The notes under the pieces were generated by a model. That model was not told where the DNA came from. It worked only from the letters and a program-made list of their open reading frames with translations, and ran no database searches. A stretch of 19,831 nucleotides of DNA from an uncultured Desulfobacterales bacterium. Lineage in GTDB: Bacteria; Desulfobacterota; Desulfobacteria; Desulfobacterales; JAFDCJ01. Below, piece by piece: positions 13,746 through 19,831 of the stretch. The first letter of the stretch is position 1, and each line of letters starts with the position of its first letter. The translations under genes and the position numbers were made by a program. The stretch is taken from positions 1 through 19,831 of the forward strand of contig CALZJV010000173.1 in assembly GCA_945787595.1 (NCBI GenBank), written 5' to 3'.

Positions 13746-14522
13746 ATGAATCAACCCATCATCATTGTAGGCATCGGAGAGTTGGGCGGCGTTTTTGCCC
13801 GGGCATTTTTACGAAACAATTACCCGGTTTATCCGGTAACAAGAAGCATGAATATTCCCGACCAGGCTGACAGGATGCCGCAACCCGAGCTTGTGCTCGT
13901 GGCGGTTGCCGAAAAAGATTTCAAGGCTGTCATGACGACCATCCCGGCCGTATGGCGCAATTGCACCGGTTTACTTCAAAACGAATTGCTTCCCCGCGAC
14001 TGGGAGACTTATGATATCACCAAACCTACCATCATATCCGTCTGGTTTGAAAAAAAGAAAGGAAGGGAGTACAAGGTGTTGATACCTTCCCGGGTTCACG
14101 GTCCTAAAGCCGGACTAATCGCTGAATCACTGGAAAATATTGAGATCCCCTGCAAAATATTATCCAGCGAAGATGAGTTACTTTTCGAACTGGTGCTTAA
14201 AAATGTGTTTGTGCTGACCATCAATATCAGCGGGATGGTTTTAGAGGAGGGCACCACAACTGAAACCCTCTGGACACACCACAATGAATTCGCGCGGTCC
14301 ATCGCAGAAGAAGTCATCGATATACAGGAGTGGTTAACCAAGGCCGCATTCCAGAGGAAGAAGCTGATTGACAGGCTCGCTGAGGGGATTTACGGCGATC
14401 CGCAACACAAATGCAGGGGCCGTTCTGCTCAAGGACGTCTGATACGCGTGCTTGACATCGCCGACGAGGCCGGCCTCAAAATACCCCGGATAAGGGACAT
14501 CCGGAAACGCCAGATGCTATAG
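13746..14522 (+). CDS. PanE/ApbA-fold oxidoreductase of unknown substrate
   Basis: The product has 258 residues and starts 2 nt after the TPR lipoprotein stop; GGAGAAG in the end of that gene is its ribosome binding site. The N-terminus is a Rossmann motif, IIIVGIGELGGVFARAF, with glycines 9, 11 and 14. LLQNELLP at 76-83 corresponds to the QNG(x)G loop of ketopantoate reductase, and Lys152 with Asn160 in LKNVFVLTIN corresponds to its catalytic Lys and Asn. The C-terminal half (180-258) is helical, basic and unlike the short PanE end. The protein is shorter than PanE (about 290-310). An NAD(P)H-dependent 2-oxoacid or related reduction is likely; ketopantoate itself is not shown. Why it sits behind a cell-wall pair is unclear. 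Confidence 0.65.
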   Translation: MNQPIIIVGIGELGGVFARAFLRNNYPVYPVTRSMNIPDQADRMPQPELVLVAVAEKDFKAVMTTIPAVWRNCTGLLQNELLPRDWETYDITKPTIISVWFEKKKGREYKVLIPSRVHGPKAGLIAESLENIEIPCKILSSEDELLFELVLKNVFVLTINISGMVLEEGTTTETLWTHHNEFARSIAEEVIDIQEWLTKAAFQRKKLIDRLAEGIYGDPQHKCRGRSAQGRLIRVLDIADEAGLKIPRIRDIRKRQML

Positions 14523-14614
14523 GTGGGTTTAAATCCATCCTAGTTCTGCACCCGTTTTCATCATTAGGCGGTGATCGAAAGAATGTGTGTCCACCTACAA
14601 AGGAGAAAAACTTC

Positions 14615-15088
14615 ATGAAGGATGAATGGCTTCGGGCCCTCGGGAGCATGACCTACGGGATCTACGTTCTGACCTCATTTTATAAAGAAGAAATCAATGG
14701 CATGATTGCCTCTTGGGTTTCCCAGGTCTCCTATGACCCGTTGTTGATCATGGCTGCCGTGCATCCAAACCGCTATTCTCACAACCTCATCGAGCAAAGC
14801 GGGTTTTTCGCCCTGCATGCATTGGCCAAAGAACAATCGGATTTTTTGAATCGATTTAAAGGATCCGATCCCGGGGCCAAATTTTCATCCATCCAGTGGC
14901 AGCGAGGCCGGACAGGCTGCCCGGTTCTGAAAGAATGCACGTCCTATTTTGAATGCAGGGTAACAGCCCAATACACGCCCGGCAACCATACCCTTTTTTT
15001 GGGAGAGGTCCTGGAGGCTCGCACGATTGCAGGGGGAGATGCCCTGAGCACCCTGGACTATGAGGGCGTATATTTGGGCAAATCCTGA
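14615..15088 (+). CDS. Flavin reductase-like FMN-binding protein (flavoredoxin type)
   Basis: The start is the ATG at 14615 (MKDEWLRALGSM), with AAAGGAG 9 nt upstream; an earlier ATG in frame at 14585 lacks one. The 157-residue product fits the flavin reductase-like family (PF01613): TYGIYVLTSFYKEEINGMIA, SWVSQVSYDPLLIMAAVHPN, RYSHNLIEQSGFFALHAL, and a C-terminal TLFLGEVLEARTI. The SWVSQVS segment binds the FMN phosphate and isoalloxazine in relatives. In sulfate reducers such proteins (flavoredoxin) pass electrons or reduce free flavin. It follows the PanE-like gene by 92 nt and could belong to the same transcript or have its own promoter. A weak AGGCC/GGCCT hairpin at 15127-15143 may end it. 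Confidence 0.85.
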   Translation: MKDEWLRALGSMTYGIYVLTSFYKEEINGMIASWVSQVSYDPLLIMAAVHPNRYSHNLIEQSGFFALHALAKEQSDFLNRFKGSDPGAKFSSIQWQRGRTGCPVLKECTSYFECRVTAQYTPGNHTLFLGEVLEARTIAGGDALSTLDYEGVYLGKS

Positions 15089-15174
15089 GCCGAGCATCTC
15101 GCAATCCGGCAGGTTAAGGTAGTTTTAGGCCATAATTGGGCCTCTTCTGACAACATGTTGCAAGGTACGGCTTG

Positions 15175-15383
15175 AGGTTTCAGGTGTCGGGTGTCGGGGA
15201 AAGGATATGTTAGATACTCATATAAAACTTCATGAAATCCAATTTCATTAACTTTACATTAATTTCTCGCATAAATTACCATTATCAAATTTATTTAGGT
15301 TCCAATGAAGTTTCATTTTCGATTAGACCGTCCATTTTTCAGGCCAGCGACAGGGCTGAAACCTGACACCCGACACCTGACAC
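15175..15383. repeat. Long inverted repeat with 7-bp tandem-unit arms
   Basis: The left arm 15175-15198 (AGGTTTCAGGTGTCGGGTGT...) and right arm 15360-15383 (...CACCCGACACCTGACACCT) agree at about 22 of 24 positions. The arms consist of GGTGTCG/A units. The middle is AT-rich and contains ATGAAGTTTCAT (15305-15316), also present as its complement at 2442-2453, and a related AAACTTCATGAAA near 15228. It fills the spacer between the flavin reductase gene and livF. Confidence 0.85.
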
Positions 15384-15482
15384 CTATATAAATAATCGGC
15401 CAAGATATGGAATACGAAGACTGTACTAACAATAATCCGTGAAAATCTATGCCGATCCATGTCCCATTTTTAAGATCCAATT

Positions 15483-16292
15483 TCAAGTCAACCAGCGTTT
15501 CCGCCTTTTATAGTGCTTTACATCTCGGTAACTTTTCTTTTTACCAACTTCCGTCAGGCCTAAATAAAATTCCTGGACGTCGGCATTTCCCTTTATCTTT
15601 TCAACCGAATCATCCAACACGATGCGACCGTTCTCCATAACATAGCCGTGATCGGCAATGCTCAGGGCCAGCCGGGCGTTTTGCTCCACCAACAGGATAC
15701 TGACCCTCTCTTCCTTGTTGATCCGTTGAATAATTTTAAAGATCTCAGCCACCAGCATGGGGGAAAGCCCCATGGAAGGCTCGTCCATGAGCATGAGTTT
15801 CGGAGAGGCCATCAGTCCTCTGCCGATCACCAGCATCTGCTGCTCACCGCCGCTGATATAGCCGGCAAGCACCTTGCGGCGCTGGTGAAGTCTGGGGAAA
15901 TATTCATAAACCATCTGCATATCCTGCTTCAGCCTGTCTTTATTTTTTACCGTGTGCCCCCCGGCAATCAGATTGTCTTCGACGGTTAAGTCTTCAAATA
16001 CCCTCCGTCCTTCCATGACTTGGAAGATGCCCATGCGCACAAGTTCTTCCGGGTAAAGTCGGTCTATCCGATTACCCATAAAGCGAATGTTGCCGTCGGT
16101 GACCTCACCGTTTTCCGATTTTAAAAGACCGGAGATCGCCTTTAATGTCGTCGTTTTGCCGGCACCGTTATTACCTAAAATCGTGACGATTTGACCTTCT
16201 GCGACCTTCAGCGACATCCCCTTTAACACCAGGATCACATTGTGATAGATCACTTCAATGTTGTTAACTTCCAGCAGTGGTTCCATGGGCAT
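15483..16292 (-). CDS. livF: Branched-chain amino acid-type ABC transporter ATPase, LivF class
   Basis: The product has 269 residues. Walker A is GNNGAGKTT (40-48), the ABC signature YISGGEQQML (145-154), Walker B LMLMDEPS (166-173) with Glu171, and LLVEQNARLAL follows as in LivF. All catalytic parts are intact. The C-terminus has a basic tail of about 24 residues after the usual end (GKKKSYRDVKHYKRRKRWLT), longer than in enterobacterial LivF (about 237 residues). LivF energises import by a HAAT-family permease together with LivG. In this family near acyl-CoA synthetase genes the substrate may be an organic acid rather than an amino acid (inference). Permease genes are not next to it. The start could also be the ATG at 16286. 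Confidence 0.9.
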   Translation of the reverse strand: MPMEPLLEVNNIEVIYHNVILVLKGMSLKVAEGQIVTILGNNGAGKTTTLKAISGLLKSENGEVTDGNIRFMGNRIDRLYPEELVRMGIFQVMEGRRVFEDLTVEDNLIAGGHTVKNKDRLKQDMQMVYEYFPRLHQRRKVLAGYISGGEQQMLVIGRGLMASPKLMLMDEPSMGLSPMLVAEIFKIIQRINKEERVSILLVEQNARLALSIADHGYVMENGRIVLDDSVEKIKGNADVQEFYLGLTEVGKKKSYRDVKHYKRRKRWLT

Positions 16293-16379
16293 AGGCCATT
16301 AGTCGTTATTTTTATGCACTTTATGGCAAAAACTCGTATTGGGAAATTTTCACTATCTTGCAACGATTGTATATTTTCG

Positions 16380-16471
16380 ATTGAAGATTGAAGATTAAAG
16401 GAATTCTTTCCATTTTAAACTGAGCGAAGCGACATCCACAAATATTCAATCTGCAATCTTCAATCTTCAAT
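16380..16471 (+). repeat. Dispersed repeat, copy 2, closed by a perfect 17-bp inverted repeat of 7-bp units
   Basis: ATTGAAGATTGAAGATT (16380-16396) is exactly complementary to AATCTTCAATCTTCAAT (16455-16471). Between them lies the core AAAGGAATTCTTTCCATTTT...GAGCGAAGCGACATCCACAA, shared with 19771-19831. It lies in the 247-bp spacer where livH, livM and a binding-protein gene would be expected. Confidence 0.9.
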
Positions 16472-16539
16472 TCCGGCTCATCCAGGTTAGGTAGTAATCT
16501 TAGAGCTGAAAACCCGTGTCATCAAAAATATGATCTATT

Positions 16540-17346
16540 TTAGGCCTGCAGCCGTGAATAGGTTTTATCCTCCTCACCCAGATAAGCCTTGATCACATGC
16601 TCATTGTGCCGGATCTTTATGGGATCGCCTTCGGCAATTTTCAGCCCGAAATCCAACACACACACCCGGTCGGAGATATCCATGACCACACCCATATCGT
16701 GTTCAATTAAAATGATCGTAACATCCCATTCTTCGTTGATATCCAGCACAAACCTGGCAATGTCTTCGGTTTCTTCCAGATTCATTCCGGCGCATGGTTC
16801 GTCCAGTAAAAGAATTTTAGGGCGCATGGCCAGGGCCCGGGCAAGTTCAACCCGTTTTTGGAGACCATAGGGCAGTGTGTGAACGGGCTGTTTGCGAATG
16901 TGTTCGATTTCCAGCAGATCGACAATCTTTTCTTCGATGTGTTTGCGAAACGCCATTTCTTCTCTGCGAGCACTGCCGTAATAAATACCGCCGGACAAGA
17001 CCCCGGATTTCAGATGCACATGACCGCCCAGTTTGATGTTGTCAAGGACCGTCATATGGGCGAACAACTCCACATTTTGAAATGTCCGCGCAATGCCCAG
17101 GGAGGCGATCCGGTGAGCCCTGAGACGGGTGATATCGGTGCCTTCAAATATAACCCTGCCTTTTTGGGGCTGATAAAAACTGTTGATACAATTCAGCAGA
17201 CAGGTCTTGCCGGCGCCGTTGGGCCCGATAATCGAAAAGATTTCACCCTTTTTCACTCCGGTCGTAACGCCCGACAAGGCCTTCAGTCCACCAAAGCTCA
17301 AATGAATATCTTCGGCAAGCAGTTGGTAATTTTCAACGTCTTCCAT
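16540..17346 (-). CDS. livG: Branched-chain amino acid-type ABC transporter ATPase, LivG class
   Basis: The product has 268 residues. Walker A is GPNGAGKT (41-48). The Q-loop region is IARTFQNVELF (85-95). The signature has the LivG form LPYGLQKRVELARAL (158-172). Walker B is ILLLDEPCAGM (178-188) with Glu183, and His216 lies in IEHDMGVV. A segment rich in Gly and Ser (LSGGIYYGSARREEM, 117-131) is typical of the insertion in LivG. It pairs with LivF to drive a HAAT-type importer. It lies between the acyl-CoA synthetase upstream (292-nt gap) and livF downstream (247-nt gap), all on the same strand. Both gaps contain repeat elements. Confidence 0.92.
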   Translation of the reverse strand: MEDVENYQLLAEDIHLSFGGLKALSGVTTGVKKGEIFSIIGPNGAGKTCLLNCINSFYQPQKGRVIFEGTDITRLRAHRIASLGIARTFQNVELFAHMTVLDNIKLGGHVHLKSGVLSGGIYYGSARREEMAFRKHIEEKIVDLLEIEHIRKQPVHTLPYGLQKRVELARALAMRPKILLLDEPCAGMNLEETEDIARFVLDINEEWDVTIILIEHDMGVVMDISDRVCVLDFGLKIAEGDPIKIRHNEHVIKAYLGEEDKTYSRLQA

Positions 17347-17460
17347 TAGTCCGACCCGACACTTAACTCTACTTTGTCAAAAATTCAACTTTACTTCAGT
17401 TCTTTATTATAAAAGGTTGAGAAAGTGGAACAAACGAATGCCTAAAGTGATCTAAATTGC

Positions 17461-17544
17461 CTAAAATGACTAAAATCAAGGAATCGCTGCGCTCTATCTG
17501 TTATTATAAAATTGACAGAATACCACAATTTTAGCTCATTTTAG
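17461..17544 (-). repeat. Dispersed repeat, diverged copy 3, with 8-9-bp tandem-unit arms
   Basis: CTAAAATGACTAAAAT (17461-17476) pairs with ATTTTAGCTCATTTTAG (17528-17544) with one bulge. More CTAAA units flank each side (17441-17460 and 17545-17575). The core, read on the minus strand, is TGTGGTATTCTGTCAATTTT...GAGCGCAGCGATTCC, a relative of the GGAATTCTTTC...GAGCGAAGCGA core of the other copies. Confidence 0.7.
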
Positions 17545-17638
17545 TTCATTTTAAATTTTAGCTCATTTATTTTACTAAAAGGACAACATGCTGAAATCAT
17601 ATCATCATATATTGAATCGTCAGTGAGACATGCCAGAA

Positions 17639-19543
17639 TTACTTATCCACCGCTTTGATCATCACCCGGGTCTTCATCCGATAGCCCTTTCCATCTTTAT
17701 ACCGGATATCGGCTTCTATATCGATTTCTTCTTTATCGCCATAAAGCGCTTCTATTAGTTCTTTATAACGCTCGACAACAAATTTACGCCGCACCTTTCT
17801 AGTGCGCGTCAACTCTTCATCATCGGCATCAAGCTCTTTGTACAGCAGGACAAACCTTCTCACCTTGGCCACCTTCGGCAGGGAGTGATTGGTTTGGGCC
17901 ACCTCTTTGGCAATCAAATCGTAAATCTCCTCTTTCTGGGACAGGTCGGTAAAGGTCGTATAAGCGAGTTGCTTGTTTTCCGCCCATTTACCCACATTGC
18001 CGGCATCAACGGAGATCATGGCAGCGATATAGGGTTTCTCCTGCCCGATGACCACGGCGTCCATAATGAAGGGCGAGAATTTTAATTTGTTTTCGATCAG
18101 TTGGGGTGAAAACCGGCTGCCGTCGGACAGTTTCATGACGTCGGCCATGCGGTCGATGATGACCACATGGCCGTCATCATCGAGGATGGCGGCATCACCG
18201 GAGTGAAACCAGCCGTCGATGATGGTTTTGGCCGTGGCCTCCGGATTTTTGTAATAACCTTTGAAAACCGTATCGCCTTTGGTCAAGAGCTCGCCAGTAT
18301 CGGTGGTCTTTACTTCAATTTCGGGCAGGGGAACCCCGACCGTATCCAGGCGGATGTCGTCGGTGCGGTGGATAATGGTGGCTGCCGTAGTTTCAGTCGC
18401 ACCGTAGGCCTGCTTAATTTTAACCCCGAGGGCTAAAAACATTTTAAAAATTTCAGGACCCAGTGGTGCACCGCCGGTGTATGCGTGACGCAATCGGGTC
18501 AAGCCGAAATAATTGTTGAGCGAGCGAAATAGCATCAGATAGGCTATCCAATTCAACAGCCTCCGTCCCGGCGACGGCTGCCGCTTTTCAAGCGTATCGT
18601 CGGCCATGCGGTATCCGACCGGCAAAAAGATTTTATACACATATCTTTTAATCCAGACGGCCTCCTGAATTTTGACCTGAATATCCGAACAAATTCTTTC
18701 CCAGATACGCGGTGGCGCCAGCAAAATGTGGGGTCCGATTTCACGGATATTCTCCTGAACAGTTTCTACTTTTTCAGGAAAATTCACGGCAAAGGCTTTG
18801 TACAGCGGCCAGTAAACACCGAATTGCTGTTCTCCGATCCAGGCAAAGGGAAGAAAAGAAACATATTCAAAATCGTCTTTGGCCGAATCCACCGCATCCT
18901 GCAGCCGAGCGACCGCCACCATGTTCTTTTGTGTGATCATGCTGCCCTTGGGAAGTCCGGTGGTACCGGAGGTATAATTGACCATACCAACATCATCCGG
19001 GGATACCTCGGCGACCAATTCATCGAAAAGATGGGGCTGTGCATCCGCCACCCGCCGGCCCGACTTTTGAATATCTTTAAAAAACGCAAGAATGGAATCC
19101 TCATAATGGCGCATGCCCTTGGGGTCGTCCACAATGACTTTTTTCACACCAGGGCAGGAGGATTTGAGTTCCAGTACTTTGTCGGCCTGCTCCTGGTCTC
19201 CTGCCACCAAAAAAATCGAATCCGAATGGTTGATGATATACTCCACCTGTTCCAGGTGACTGTCCGGATATATACCGACGATGGCACCCCCCAGCGCTTG
19301 AACGGCCAGTTCGGCGTATAGTCCCTGGGGACGGTTGTCCCCGGCGTAAGCAAGGTTGTTACCGCGTTTGAAGCCAAGCTGGCGCAGCCCCAGGGCAAAA
19401 TCCCTCACATTTTCATAATAACCTTGCCAGGTCACAGACTGCCAGATGCCGAATTCCTTTTCACGAATGGCCACCCGTTTGTCACCGTAACGCTCGGCGT
19501 TTCGTTTCAGCAGGGCGGGGAGTGTCATGTTTTGATCGCTCAT
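17639..19543 (-). CDS. Long-chain acyl-CoA synthetase (AMP-forming)
   Basis: The product has 634 residues of the ANL superfamily, long-chain fatty acyl-CoA ligase group. The ATP-binding motif A3 is YTSGTTGLPKGS (190-201). A5 is YGATETTA (380-387), A7 WFHSGD (445-450), followed by the hinge DRMADVMKLSDGSRF (464-478). The C-terminal catalytic Lys is probably Lys583 in ELTRTRKVRRK, the form seen in this subgroup instead of the PxTxxGK of others. The enzyme makes acyl-CoA from a carboxylic acid, ATP and CoA, by way of an acyl-adenylate, at or near the membrane. Its place upstream of livG and livF suggests that it activates the imported acid. No strong ribosome binding site precedes ATG 19543. No lesion is seen. 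Confidence 0.93.
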   Translation of the reverse strand: MSDQNMTLPALLKRNAERYGDKRVAIREKEFGIWQSVTWQGYYENVRDFALGLRQLGFKRGNNLAYAGDNRPQGLYAELAVQALGGAIVGIYPDSHLEQVEYIINHSDSIFLVAGDQEQADKVLELKSSCPGVKKVIVDDPKGMRHYEDSILAFFKDIQKSGRRVADAQPHLFDELVAEVSPDDVGMVNYTSGTTGLPKGSMITQKNMVAVARLQDAVDSAKDDFEYVSFLPFAWIGEQQFGVYWPLYKAFAVNFPEKVETVQENIREIGPHILLAPPRIWERICSDIQVKIQEAVWIKRYVYKIFLPVGYRMADDTLEKRQPSPGRRLLNWIAYLMLFRSLNNYFGLTRLRHAYTGGAPLGPEIFKMFLALGVKIKQAYGATETTAATIIHRTDDIRLDTVGVPLPEIEVKTTDTGELLTKGDTVFKGYYKNPEATAKTIIDGWFHSGDAAILDDDGHVVIIDRMADVMKLSDGSRFSPQLIENKLKFSPFIMDAVVIGQEKPYIAAMISVDAGNVGKWAENKQLAYTTFTDLSQKEEIYDLIAKEVAQTNHSLPKVAKVRRFVLLYKELDADDEELTRTRKVRRKFVVERYKELIEALYGDKEEIDIEADIRYKDGKGYRMKTRVMIKAVDK

Positions 19544-19748
19544 GGATATTTGGGTTGATTGTTCTTGTTGGAAGAGACTGTATTCTCCTTTAGGTGTAGA
19601 TCCCGATTGGCTTGGTGTATTGCTATCAAGGGCAAGGTGTAGCCCTGCGGGGCAACAAGCACGCTGATAATTTATATGGGTTTCAGGTGTCAGCCCAGCC
19701 GCCGGCCAAAAAAACGGCCAGTCTAATCAAAGAAGAAACTCTAAAAAA

Positions 19749-19831
19749 ACGAATAACGAGCAACGAGTGACGAATTAAGGAATTCTTTCTATTTTATTAT
19801 TTAAAAGAGCAGAGCGAAGCGACATCCACAA
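19749..19831 (+). repeat. Dispersed repeat, copy 4, cut by the window edge
   Basis: A left arm of loose ACGAATA/ACGAGCA/ACGAGTG/ACGAATT units (19749-19775) precedes the core CGAATTAAGGAATTCTTTCT...GCAGAGCGAAGCGACATCCA, which runs to the last base of the window. The matching right arm would lie beyond the edge. A fragment of the GGTTTCAGGTGTCAG unit seen at 15175 occurs just before it at 19679-19693. Confidence 0.85.

Noticed and set aside
16380..16471. Short CRISPR-like array
   Set aside because: The repeats are 7 bp, contiguous and inverted across a core, with no spacers and no cas genes.
18728..19321. 197-codon plus-strand frame inside the acyl-CoA synthetase gene
   Set aside because: Antisense shadow of an intact ANL-family enzyme.

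Overview
The window reads as a mesophilic, moderately AT-rich Desulfobacterota genome, most likely a Desulfobacterales-type sulfate reducer. Supporting signs are the pairing of liv-type ABC ATPases with a long-chain acyl-CoA synthetase, a flavoredoxin-like flavin reductase, a TrkH/TrkA pair, and gene spacers crowded with short inverted repeats. This placement is inference from gene content, not from a marker gene. I see no tRNA, rRNA, CRISPR array or transposase gene.

Layout. (1) 1-2900 is a decaying stretch. It holds a quinone-oxidoreductase-type dehydrogenase with an out-of-frame internal deletion, a SpoIIE/PP2C-type phosphatase broken in mid-domain, an intact secreted spondin-domain protein, a dispersed repeat carrying a nested 38-bp hairpin insertion, and a PAS-like gene broken by a 19-bp tandem duplication. 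(2) 3080-4700 is a small accessory island. An S24-type CI/LexA-like repressor (3133-3786) is followed by a 20-bp palindrome and three tiny co-directional genes: a 54-aa Cys-rich zinc-ribbon-like protein, a 63-aa acidic protein and an overlapping 31-aa membrane peptide. Then come a REP-like hairpin and a 64-aa Arg-rich protein on the other strand. (3) 5795-8785 holds trkH and trkA, convergent rather than co-directional, separated by a hairpin with tandem-repeat arms. (4) 8786-11075 is mostly non-coding: a composite palindromic repeat that runs into the 3' end of a lipoprotein gene, a second 19-bp tandem duplication, and a candidate structured RNA (about 183 nt between paired ends, plus a terminator) with a 6S-like rod shape.

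(5) 11076-15088 is a forward gene cluster. A class A penicillin-binding protein (PBP1b type) overlaps a TPR lipoprotein gene by 11 nt, followed by a PanE-fold oxidoreductase and a flavin reductase. The lipoprotein is a good candidate for an LpoP-like outer-membrane activator of the PBP. (6) 15483-19543, all on the minus strand, holds an acyl-CoA synthetase, livG and livF. The permease and binding-protein genes usually found between livG and livF are absent, and every gene junction here carries a repeat element.

The main structural theme is a set of intergenic hairpins whose arms are themselves short tandem repeats of 7-9 bp. The repeat unit differs from site to site. Several of the hairpins enclose one related core sequence. 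This repeat set, the repressor/mini-protein island and the candidate RNA are the parts most worth following up.
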